DNA from: Sphingobacterium sp.
GTDB taxonomy: Bacteria > Bacteroidota > Bacteroidia > Sphingobacteriales > Sphingobacteriaceae
Assembly: GCA_022712315.1 (NCBI GenBank)
Contig: JALAGS010000205.1
Location: 1-64,000 of the forward strand
Direction: 5' to 3'
DNA: 64,000 nucleotides
Of the stretch, positions 55,559 to 63,181 are shown in pieces. Position 1 is the stretch's first letter; each line of letters opens with the position of its first letter. Both the position numbers and the translations under genes were made by a program. The notes beneath the pieces are model-generated. The model was not told the origin of the DNA and made no database searches. It worked only from the letters and a program-made list of their open reading frames with translations.

Positions 55559-55596
55559 GGAGAAACTGATCCGAAGAAGGGAAATAGACAATAATT

Positions 55597-55628
55597 AAAA
55601 AGTCCTTAGCACAAGCTAAGGACTTTTT
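55597..55628. terminator. Bidirectional terminator between the 156-aa protein and DUF1080 genes
   Basis: A perfect 14-bp stem AAAAAGTCCTTAGC/GCTAAGGACTTTTT with an ACAA loop and T tail lies between convergent genes. Confidence 0.92.
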
Positions 55629-55631
55629 TGA

Positions 55632-56363
55632 TTATAATGGCTTTATTTTTAGATTTCTAAATGAAACACCTCTTGACCAGTCTTGCAGTGCTAGTTTCCC
55701 ACTAATATGCTGACCAAACTCTGGGTAGTCTCTGAAATTACTATGTTTTACTAAGTCTTTCCATTTATTTGAATTAAAATCCATTTCAGCGGTAATCTTA
55801 CCATTGAGGTAAAACGTAACTTTTCCATCCTTCTGAATGATACTTGATTCATTCCAGTCGTCTTGCGCCTTAACATTGACAAAGTTTTGCTGGGGTAGAA
55901 ATGTATAAAGACAGCCCGAACGCTTTAATGGCTTATCGAAATCAGGATGGGAATCGGCTAACAATTGGTACTCAGGTCCTGAATGGTAGGTAGCATCAAT
56001 AGCCGGTTTTTCCTGTACATTGACAAAAACACCGCTATTCCCCTCTTTCTCAAGCTTCCATTCAAATTTGAACTCGTAATTTTTGTAATCTTTGTCTGAT
56101 ACCAAGTCATATTTCTGGCTTTCGTTGTTTGGATCGCAATAAATAGTTCCATTTTTAACAACCCAGGCTGTAGGTGCATTTTTACTATTGTTGTAGGTAT
56201 GCCAATTATTGAGTGTTGAGCCATCAAATAGAAGTTGCCAGCCGTTATTTTGTTCTTCTTCCGTCAATGTGTTGGGGCTGCTTTTTTCATTTTGGCAGGA
56301 GAGTAAAACACAGCCCATGCAGAATGATAAGATAATTTTTTTGAAAAGGTTTAAGTTTATCAT
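55632..56363 (-). CDS. DUF1080 lipoprotein (3-keto-disaccharide hydrolase-like)
   Basis: Lipoprotein of 243 residues with lipobox LLSCQ. The domain is DUF1080, a concanavalin-like fold: LFDGSTLNNWHTYNN, EFKFEWKLEKEGNSGVFVN, PEYQLLADSHPD and ISGKLALQDWSRGVSFRNLKI are all characteristic. Members act on keto-disaccharides in Bacteroidota or bind glycans. It is probably on the periplasmic side of the outer membrane. It is a single gene. Confidence 0.92.
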   Translation of the reverse strand: MINLNLFKKIILSFCMGCVLLSCQNEKSSPNTLTEEEQNNGWQLLFDGSTLNNWHTYNNSKNAPTAWVVKNGTIYCDPNNESQKYDLVSDKDYKNYEFKFEWKLEKEGNSGVFVNVQEKPAIDATYHSGPEYQLLADSHPDFDKPLKRSGCLYTFLPQQNFVNVKAQDDWNESSIIQKDGKVTFYLNGKITAEMDFNSNKWKDLVKHSNFRDYPEFGQHISGKLALQDWSRGVSFRNLKIKPL

Positions 56364-56839
56364 TGTTTAATTTGTATAAGTGTCTCTTTAATTAAGGTAT
56401 CCCTAAAATAATTTTTAATGTGAACTTTTGGCGACAATTTTATGCTCCTTTGCAAATTTGTTACACAAAGCTCTTCATTGCGGCCCTTCTCAAGCGCACC
56501 TATTTTCACTCTCATTCCCGAATCGTTCCACAAACTTTCGCTTCAGTCATTCCGGATAATCATTCTCATTTTGATAAAACAACCTTATCAAAATGATAGG
56601 ATCAACCAATTTTGTTTTACCGTCTATATTTTTATTTAAGCTGATTAACAGTTGTTTATGTTGTTTTTTAACATAATGGAACAAGGTTTGGCCTAATGGG
56701 ATAAATGACAATAAAAATGGAAACAGAACGAAAAAGAAAAGTATGTGGCAAGAGTCCTCCAGAGGACTGATTGTCACAGCTACTAGTATGTACTGGAAAT
56801 TTAAAAAAAGAAATCGCGAATCGCTAATAAAATTTAACA
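56364..56839. other. Control region upstream of the kdp locus
   Basis: Nearly 480 bases without a convincing gene. It contains the 12-bp inverted repeat TCATTTTGATAA/TTATCAAAATGA (56566-56577 and 56585-56596), which could be an operator for KdpE or a terminator. A 101-codon antisense frame at 56547-56852 is hydrophobic but not protein-like, and is not called. Confidence 0.5.
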
Positions 56840-56926
56840 ATGGTAATGACAATCATACTCCTTATAACTGGAATTTTTTGTTTCTGGTTATTCTATAAAA
56901 TGGTGGATTTTTTTGAGAAAATATAA
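56840..56926 (+). CDS. Tiny membrane ORF ahead of kdp (28 aa)
   Basis: MVMTIILLITGIFCFWLFYK followed by MVDFFEKI: one hydrophobic helix with a short acidic/basic tail. It is similar in size and style to KdpF but not the KdpF sequence, which lies downstream. It is 10 bases before the next small ORF and in the same direction as kdp. A second ATG two codons in could also be the start. I infer it is expressed with the pump; similar tiny ORFs recur in Bacteroidota kdp loci (recollection). Confidence 0.5.
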   Translation: MVMTIILLITGIFCFWLFYKMVDFFEKI

Positions 56927-56936
56927 AAGAGATAAT

Positions 56937-57059
56937 ATGAAAGAGAAGGAAGAAAATAAGGGTACAGGTTCCCCTCACAATATATCGGGAGACCGCATAG
57001 CGAAGGTCGTATTAGTGGTGTTGATTATCGCGATGATTTTTCAGCTCTATGTCGGTTAG
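56937..57059 (+). CDS. Small single-helix membrane ORF ahead of kdp (40 aa)
   Basis: MKEKEENKGTGSPHNISGDR (hydrophilic, probably cytoplasmic) is followed by a helix (IAKVVLVVLIIAMIFQLYVG). The stop TAG is at 57057. It lies between the 28-aa ORF and the 125-residue gene. I do not recognise it. The polar tail followed by a single C-terminal helix resembles small regulators of membrane pumps (inference). Confidence 0.5.
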   Translation: MKEKEENKGTGSPHNISGDRIAKVVLVVLIIAMIFQLYVG

Positions 57060-57087
57060 ATTTTGAAGTATAGTTCTAATTCATAAC

Positions 57088-57465
57088 ATGAAAAAATTAA
57101 ATCAATATAGGGCAGGTTTGTATATGGCCCTTCATTATAAGGAAATCCGGTCAGAGATTAATTTCTTGCTTCGGAAGCACAATTTTGCTGGTGCTCTGCA
57201 GGCTATTATCAATCATCTTAGACACTTGAGTACAGAGCGCAACATAGACAAAATCTGTCAGCATATCGAGTTTCTCGGAACGATTTATGGCCGTGGAAAC
57301 CAATATGTCAAATATATTTTGGAAAACCTCTTTGTAAGATCCTTAGGCGGTCTTCAGCGCATCAGTACCGTTCATACCTGGACGATAATCGAATCTCGGT
57401 TGCCCGTACCTTTTTTAGAGATCCGTAAAGGACAACAATTACATAATCTAATAATATCAAAGTAA
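57088..57465 (+). CDS. Protein of unknown function in the kdp locus (possibly DUF7674-like)
   Basis: Soluble protein of 125 residues. The N-terminal half is helical (MALHYKEIRSEINFLLRKHN, NFAGALQAIINHLRHLS), the C-terminal half has ENLFVRSLGGLQRISTVHTW and ends RLPVPFLEIRKGQQL. The latter features resemble a DUF7674-type domain, but I am not sure. It ends directly at the start of kdpF (57466), so it is translationally coupled to the potassium transporter, suggesting a regulatory or assembly role. Confidence 0.65.
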   Translation: MKKLNQYRAGLYMALHYKEIRSEINFLLRKHNFAGALQAIINHLRHLSTERNIDKICQHIEFLGTIYGRGNQYVKYILENLFVRSLGGLQRISTVHTWTIIESRLPVPFLEIRKGQQLHNLIISK

Positions 57466-57543
57466 ATGACAGCTTTATTTATTGTAGCACTACTGGTTTT
57501 TGGATATATCTGTTATGTACTTCTAAAGCCTGAAAAATTCTAA
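57466..57543 (+). CDS. kdpF: KdpF, small subunit of the potassium-transporting ATPase
   Basis: A 25-residue single-helix peptide ending YVLLKPEKF, the exact hallmark of KdpF. It stabilises the KdpABC complex in the membrane. Its start codon follows the stop of the 125-residue gene with no gap. Too short for most gene finders. Confidence 0.9.
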   Translation: MTALFIVALLVFGYICYVLLKPEKF

Positions 57544-57673
57544 TAACGAAATTGTTCATACTACATCGTCACGCATACTAATGCCACTGCAGCCTGCAAT
57601 GAAATGGGAAAAGGGGCTTGAGGTTAGTTAACGATTGGTAATGATACACTTTTTATACAAATCAATTAAAGAA

Positions 57674-59359
57674 ATGAATACAGAGATTCTTGGAATCATA
57701 GTGATGTTCATCGTAACATTGCTACTCGGATTTCCCCTTGGGAAATATATAGCTAAGGTATATGGCAATGAAAGGACCTGGTTAGATCCATTATTTCAAC
57801 CCTTGGAACGATTTTTTTATCGTGTGACAGGAATTAACCCTAGTCTCCAGATGACCTGGAAACAGCATCTCGTTGCTCTTTTGACAATCAATTTAGTCTG
57901 GTTTTTGTTGAGCATGGCTATTCTGATGAATATGGGACATCTACCTTTAAATCCAGATGGAAATCCAGGAATGACTGCTGATCTGGCCTTTAATACCAGC
58001 ATATCCTTTTTGGTCAACTGTAACCTTCAGCACTATTCTGGAGAAACTGGGGTGAGCTACCTCGGACAAATTTGGCTCATGTTTCTTCAGTTTGTGACAG
58101 CGGGGATTGGAATGGCTGCCGCAGTTGTTATTTTCAAAGCTTTTAGGGATAAAACAACAACCCAATTGGGTAATTTTTATGATTTCTTTGTGAAATCATG
58201 TACACGGATTTTACTGCCTCTTTCTGTGTTGGTTGCTACCATTTTCGTATTTCAGGGGATGCCTATGACATTCGAAGGTAAGGACAGCATGGTGACAATG
58301 GCCGGAGATACTGTGCAGGTAAGTCGGGGACCGGTAGCGGCATTTGTTCCAATTAAGCACCTGGGTACAAATGGGGGTGGTTTCTTTGGCGCAAACAGCG
58401 CGCATCCACTGGAGAATCCTAATTATTTGACTAATATGGTGGAAATGATTGCCCAGTTTATTATCCCGATGGCAATGATATTTGCCTTCGGCTTTTTTAT
58501 TCGCAAACGTAAATTTTCATGGATGATGTTTGGTGTGATGACCATTGGTTTTCTCATCCTAACAATCCCAAATATAAAAATGGAAATGGCTGGAAATCCG
58601 GCTATTGCACAGATGGGGGTTGACACGTCGATGGGAGCTATGGAGGGAAAAGAAGTGCGGATAGGTGCCGCTGCGTCGGGTTTTTGGAGTATTGTTACAA
58701 CAATGATTTCGACAGGTTCAGTCAATTCGATGCATGATAGTTATATGCCCTTATCGGGAATGAACGAACTGATAGCCATGATGGTAAATGCCTTTTATGG
58801 CGGTGTGGGAGCAGGCATACTCAATTTCTTCATCTTTATTATACTGGCTGTTTTCATCAGTGGCTTGATGGTAGGGCGTACGCCAGAGTTTATGGGTAAG
58901 AAAGTCGAGGCACGGGAGATGAAAATCGCTATGATTGTTGCCCTTGCCCATCCTTTTCTCATTCTTGTCGGTACAGCACTGGCTACGGCATTTCCAGCCC
59001 AAGGTGCTGCTACATTAAACAATCCCGGATTCCATGGTTTTAGCGAAATATTATACGAATATACGTCATCTGCGGCGAACAATGGCAGTGGCTTTGAAGG
59101 GCTTGGAGACAATACAATTTGGTGGAATATCTCGACGGGTATTGTCTTACTGCTCGGCCGCTTTATACCGATTATCGGTCCTATAGCTATTGCGGGATTG
59201 TTGGCCGAGAAGAAATTCATACCTGAGGGAGAGGGGACGCTAAAGACAGATACCAGTACATTCGGTTTGATGGTGTTTGCCGTAATTGCGATTATCGCAG
59301 CACTCTCTTTCTTTCCAGCACTGGCTTTGGGTCCACTTGCGGAATATTTTTCCATGTAA
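57674..59359 (+). CDS. kdpA: Potassium-transporting ATPase subunit KdpA
   Basis: Potassium channel-like subunit of the high-affinity pump, 561 residues from the ATG at 57674. The upstream in-frame ATG at 57635 gives a non-membrane extension and is rejected. The four selectivity-filter repeats are recognisable, among them NTSISFLVNCNLQHYSGE, GTNGGGFFGANSAHPLENP and the later NNGSGFEG. Ten or more helices are predicted. Confidence 0.97.
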   Translation: MNTEILGIIVMFIVTLLLGFPLGKYIAKVYGNERTWLDPLFQPLERFFYRVTGINPSLQMTWKQHLVALLTINLVWFLLSMAILMNMGHLPLNPDGNPGMTADLAFNTSISFLVNCNLQHYSGETGVSYLGQIWLMFLQFVTAGIGMAAAVVIFKAFRDKTTTQLGNFYDFFVKSCTRILLPLSVLVATIFVFQGMPMTFEGKDSMVTMAGDTVQVSRGPVAAFVPIKHLGTNGGGFFGANSAHPLENPNYLTNMVEMIAQFIIPMAMIFAFGFFIRKRKFSWMMFGVMTIGFLILTIPNIKMEMAGNPAIAQMGVDTSMGAMEGKEVRIGAAASGFWSIVTTMISTGSVNSMHDSYMPLSGMNELIAMMVNAFYGGVGAGILNFFIFIILAVFISGLMVGRTPEFMGKKVEAREMKIAMIVALAHPFLILVGTALATAFPAQGAATLNNPGFHGFSEILYEYTSSAANNGSGFEGLGDNTIWWNISTGIVLLLGRFIPIIGPIAIAGLLAEKKFIPEGEGTLKTDTSTFGLMVFAVIAIIAALSFFPALALGPLAEYFSM

Positions 59360-59384
59360 CACGTAAAATTAAAGAATTCTAAAA

Positions 59385-61394
59385 ATGAGCAATCAACAAA
59401 CATTGTTTCAGAAAGAACTTGTACAACAAGCATTAAAACAATCTTTCGTGAAGCTGAATCCTAAAATAATGTTCCGTAACCCAGTGATGTTTACCGTAGA
59501 AATCGGAACGTTGATTATGGCTGTGGTTTGTCTATGGATAATGACTGGAGAAAAATCACAAGGTACACTGGGGTATAATTTTACGGTATTTGTTATTCTA
59601 TTTTTGACCCTGCTCTTTGGCAATTTTGCTGAGGCAATTGCAGAAGCCCGAGGTAAAGCGCAAGCAGACAGCTTGCGGAAAACACGGGAGGAAACCCCCG
59701 CAACCCTGCGTGATGGCCGGGTCGTTTCATCTGCGCAATTGAAAAAAAATGATGTCTTTGTCTGTCAGGCTGGGGATGTAATTCCATTAGATGGAGAGAT
59801 TATTGAAGGATTGGCAACCATTGATGAAAGTGCAATAACGGGGGAATCTGCACCAGTAATCCGTGAAGCTGGGGGAGATAAAAGTTCAGTTACCGGCGGT
59901 ACCAAGGTCTTATCAGACCGAATTGTTGTACAGGTGACGACAGAACCGGGCGAAAGCTTCTTGGATAAGATGATTGCTTTGGTCGAAGGGGCAAGCCGAC
60001 AAAAAACACCGAATGAGATTGCTTTAACGATCCTTCTCGCAGGTTTTACACTCGTGTTTATTATCGTAACCGTGACCTTAAAACCATTTGCAGATTATGC
60101 CAATGTCGGTATCACCATAGCTTCATTTATTTCACTTTTCGTCTGCCTGATTCCCACCACAATAGGTGGTCTTTTATCGGCAATCGGTATAGCAGGAATG
60201 GATCGCGCACTTCGTGCAAATGTTATTACAAAAAGTGGCAAAGCAGTTGAAACGGCGGGTGATATTGATGTCCTGTTGCTTGATAAAACTGGAACCATTA
60301 CGATCGGAAATCGCAAGGCGACAAATTTTTACCCCGCAGATGGCGTCATGAAAGAAGCTATGGTACGTGCAGCAACATTGAGCTCCATGGCGGATGAAAC
60401 ACCAGAAGGGAAATCAATTGTCGAATTGGCTGGAGTCAACCCATCGAGCTATAAGGTCGAAAACCCTACATTCATTAAATTTACCGCCGAAACACGGAGC
60501 TCGGGAATAGACTTTGCACAGACACGTATTCGTAAAGGTGCAACAGATGCTATTCGAAATATCATTTTAAAGGCTGGAAATCTATTTCCAGCGGAAATCG
60601 ATGAACGCGTAAAGCTTATCTCTCAAAATGGGGGAACCCCATTGGTGGTTGCAGAGAATGAACAGGTGCTCGGTGTGATAGAATTGCAGGATGTGATAAA
60701 ACCTGGGATTCATGAACGCTTTGAAAGACTGCGAAAAATGGGTATCAAGACTGTTATGGTGACGGGAGATAATCCTTTGACGGCCAAATATATTGCCGAA
60801 AAAGCTGGAGTGGATGATTTCATCGCTGAGGCCAAGCCTGAAGACAAGATGAACTACATCAAAAAAGAACAGCTTGACGGACGATTGGTCGCGATGATGG
60901 GAGATGGTACAAACGATGCTCCGGCACTTGCGCAAGCCGATGTTGGTGTTGCCATGAATAGCGGTACACAAGCTGCAAAAGAAGCAGGGAACATGGTCGA
61001 TTTGGACAACGATCCAACCAAATTGATTGAAGTTGTGGAGATAGGTAAGCAATTGTTGATGACCCGGGGTACGCTGACTACGTTCAGCATTGCAAACGAT
61101 GTCGCCAAATATTTTGCGATTATTCCAGCTTTATTTATCGCCGCAATACCGGCCCTTCAAGGTTTAAATATTATGCAGCTCAGTAGTCCACAAAGCGCCA
61201 TACTTTCAGCTGTTATCTTCAACGCAATTATTATCCCATTACTGATTCCTTTGGCATTAAAGGGAGTCGCATACAAACCTATCGGTGCAAGCGCATTGTT
61301 ACGGCGAAATCTGCTCGTCTTTGGACTTGGTGGAGTACTCGTCCCATTTATTGGTATCAAGGTTATAGACTTACTGGTTTCACTATTTATCTAA
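59385..61394 (+). CDS. kdpB: Potassium-transporting ATPase subunit KdpB
   Basis: P-type ATPase subunit, 669 residues. The phosphorylation motif is LLLDKTGTITIGN, the actuator motif TGESAPV (its serine is the inhibitory phosphorylation site known in E. coli KdpB) and the hinge MGDGTNDAPALAQ. The nucleotide-binding domain has the KGATDAIR loop. It lies 25 bases after kdpA. Confidence 0.97.
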   Translation: MSNQQTLFQKELVQQALKQSFVKLNPKIMFRNPVMFTVEIGTLIMAVVCLWIMTGEKSQGTLGYNFTVFVILFLTLLFGNFAEAIAEARGKAQADSLRKTREETPATLRDGRVVSSAQLKKNDVFVCQAGDVIPLDGEIIEGLATIDESAITGESAPVIREAGGDKSSVTGGTKVLSDRIVVQVTTEPGESFLDKMIALVEGASRQKTPNEIALTILLAGFTLVFIIVTVTLKPFADYANVGITIASFISLFVCLIPTTIGGLLSAIGIAGMDRALRANVITKSGKAVETAGDIDVLLLDKTGTITIGNRKATNFYPADGVMKEAMVRAATLSSMADETPEGKSIVELAGVNPSSYKVENPTFIKFTAETRSSGIDFAQTRIRKGATDAIRNIILKAGNLFPAEIDERVKLISQNGGTPLVVAENEQVLGVIELQDVIKPGIHERFERLRKMGIKTVMVTGDNPLTAKYIAEKAGVDDFIAEAKPEDKMNYIKKEQLDGRLVAMMGDGTNDAPALAQADVGVAMNSGTQAAKEAGNMVDLDNDPTKLIEVVEIGKQLLMTRGTLTTFSIANDVAKYFAIIPALFIAAIPALQGLNIMQLSSPQSAILSAVIFNAIIIPLLIPLALKGVAYKPIGASALLRRNLLVFGLGGVLVPFIGIKVIDLLVSLFI

Positions 61395-61419
61395 TACATT
61401 TTTAATACTATAAACAAAG

Positions 61420-61986
61420 ATGAAAACACATATATATCCGGCAATAAAGATTACAATTATTTTATTGCTTCTGCTCTCCGTTGTATATCCAGCCCTTGTA
61501 TGGGCAATAGCGCAAATAGCGCCCAATCATGGAAAAGGGGAAATGCTCGAGTACAATGGGCAAAAGTATTACAGAAATATTGGACAGGCTTTTTCGAGTG
61601 ATGATTATTTCTGGTCGCGTCCTTCAGCTGTTGGTTATAATGCTGCAGGATCGGGGGGAAGTAATAAAGGACCTTCTAATGGAGAATATCTTTCGGAAGT
61701 GAAATCGCGTATTGATACTTTCTTAGTGCACAATCCTACGGTAAAACGTGAACAGGTACCGGTAGACATTGTTACAGCCAGTGGTAGTGGTTTAGATCCG
61801 GACATTTCTATAGAAACCGCAAAAATACAAATTGACCGTGTTGCAAAAGCAAGAGGTATATCGGTAAATAGCTTACGGTCTCTTGTCGATGCTCACGTTC
61901 AGACGCCTTTATGGAATATGTTTGGACCTCGCAAAATCAATGTCCTTGAACTAAATATTGCTTTGGACAAGATGGTTGAAAAATAA
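61420..61986 (+). CDS. kdpC: Potassium-transporting ATPase subunit KdpC
   Basis: Single-helix accessory subunit, 188 residues, with helix IKITIILLLLLSVVYPALVWAIA near the N-terminus. The periplasmic domain includes the characteristic YFWSRPSAVGYNAAGSGGSNKGPSN and VPVDIVTASGSGLDPDIS. It is 25 bases downstream of kdpB. Confidence 0.96.
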   Translation: MKTHIYPAIKITIILLLLLSVVYPALVWAIAQIAPNHGKGEMLEYNGQKYYRNIGQAFSSDDYFWSRPSAVGYNAAGSGGSNKGPSNGEYLSEVKSRIDTFLVHNPTVKREQVPVDIVTASGSGLDPDISIETAKIQIDRVAKARGISVNSLRSLVDAHVQTPLWNMFGPRKINVLELNIALDKMVEK

Positions 61987-62033
61987 AATTGACCTGATGG
62001 GTCATTGAAAAACACTTTACAAGAACCATATAC

Positions 62034-63119
62034 ATGAAAAAACTAGCGATGTTGGCCTGTATACTCACAGGGGCAACACAATTATTTGCACAGCAAGATA
62101 CGACTCAAAATACCCAGTTGTCGATAAGTAGTTACCTTGAAGCATATTATCTTCGGGACTTTAACAATCCAATTGGAAATACACGCCCAGGCTTTGTATA
62201 TAGTCACAACAGGACGAATGAAGTAAACATAAACTTAGCATTTTTAAAAGCTGCGTACGAAACAACAAATACCCGTGCAAATCTTGCATTAGGTGTAGGT
62301 ACTTATATGAATGCCAACTACAGTGCGGAACCTGGCGTCTTAAAAAATATTTACGAAGCGAATGCCGGTGTTCGCATCTCGAAAAAACATAATTTATGGA
62401 TCGATGCTGGAATATTTTCTTCCCATTTGGGCTTTGAAAGCGCTATAGGAAAGGACAATTGGACTGTAACGAGAAGTATTTTTGCGGATAATTCTCCCTA
62501 TTTTGAAACCGGAGCAAAAATATCTTATACATCCGCTTCAGGAAAGCTGTTTTTAAGTGGGCTTGTTTTAAACGGCTGGCAGCGGATTCAACGTGTGGAC
62601 GGCAGTAGTTTGCCTGCATTTGGACATCAATTGGTCTATAAACCGACAGACAAATGGACCATCAATAGTGGTTCTTTTATCGGCAGCGATAAAGCGGATA
62701 GTGTAAGACAGATGCGTTATTTCCATAACCTGTATGTAATCTATCAAATGAACGAAAAGCTCGGCATTACATTGGGATTTGATATTGGAGCTGAACAAAA
62801 AGCAAAGGGGAGCTCAACGTACAATGTATGGTACACCCCTGTGTTAATTGCAAGATACGCAACGACTGAAAGATTTAGCTTAACAGCAAGAGGAGAATAT
62901 TACAACGATAAAGATGGTGTTATCGTCTCTACTGGGACGGCTCAGGGGTTTCAAACATTTGGCTACTCTTTAAATGCAGATTATGCGATTCTTCCGAATG
63001 TTCTTTGGCGTACAGAGTTGCGCAATCTCACGAATAAAGATGCTATTTTCCTTGATCGGTCAAATAAGCTGCTTAAAAATAGCGTGACAGCTGTCACTGC
63101 ACTTATGGTTAGTTTTTAA
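62034..63119 (+). CDS. Outer-membrane porin linked to the kdp operon
   Basis: Beta-barrel protein, 361 residues, with signal peptide MKKLAMLACILTGATQLFAQ. The barrel begins LSISSYLEAYYLRDF and has frequent aromatic-ending strands (YETTNTRANLALGVGTYMN, SLTARGEYYN). It resembles the BBP2/OmpL-like porin group found beside kdp in Bacteroidota. It probably lets potassium cross the outer membrane when the pump is induced (inference). It starts 47 bases after kdpC, on the same strand. Confidence 0.85.
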   Translation: MKKLAMLACILTGATQLFAQQDTTQNTQLSISSYLEAYYLRDFNNPIGNTRPGFVYSHNRTNEVNINLAFLKAAYETTNTRANLALGVGTYMNANYSAEPGVLKNIYEANAGVRISKKHNLWIDAGIFSSHLGFESAIGKDNWTVTRSIFADNSPYFETGAKISYTSASGKLFLSGLVLNGWQRIQRVDGSSLPAFGHQLVYKPTDKWTINSGSFIGSDKADSVRQMRYFHNLYVIYQMNEKLGITLGFDIGAEQKAKGSSTYNVWYTPVLIARYATTERFSLTARGEYYNDKDGVIVSTGTAQGFQTFGYSLNADYAILPNVLWRTELRNLTNKDAIFLDRSNKLLKNSVTAVTALMVSF

Positions 63120-63126
63120 AACAATC

Positions 63127-63156
63127 GTTCCTGCCGTGTGTTGGATCGGCAGGAAC
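63127..63156 (+). terminator. Hairpin between the porin and kdpD
   Basis: GTTCCTGCCG/CGGCAGGAAC, a 10-bp stem with a 10-base loop, is followed by CTTTTG. The T-run is short, so it may be a partial terminator or attenuator that lets some transcripts continue into kdpD. Confidence 0.55.
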
Positions 63157-63181
63157 CTTTTGAATATGAAAGGTATTAAAA

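Noticed and set aside
56547..56852. A 101-codon minus-strand frame in the kdp upstream region
   Set aside because: It is hydrophobic because of A/T-rich DNA, has no recognisable signal or domain, and overlaps the tiny plus-strand ORF.
58795..59433. A 212-codon antisense frame over kdpA
   Set aside because: It mirrors the kdpA reading frame and has shadow-like composition. kdpA itself is certain.
60582..61052. A 156-codon antisense frame over kdpB
   Set aside because: Composition is rich in His, Phe and Cys, as is usual for antisense of coding DNA.
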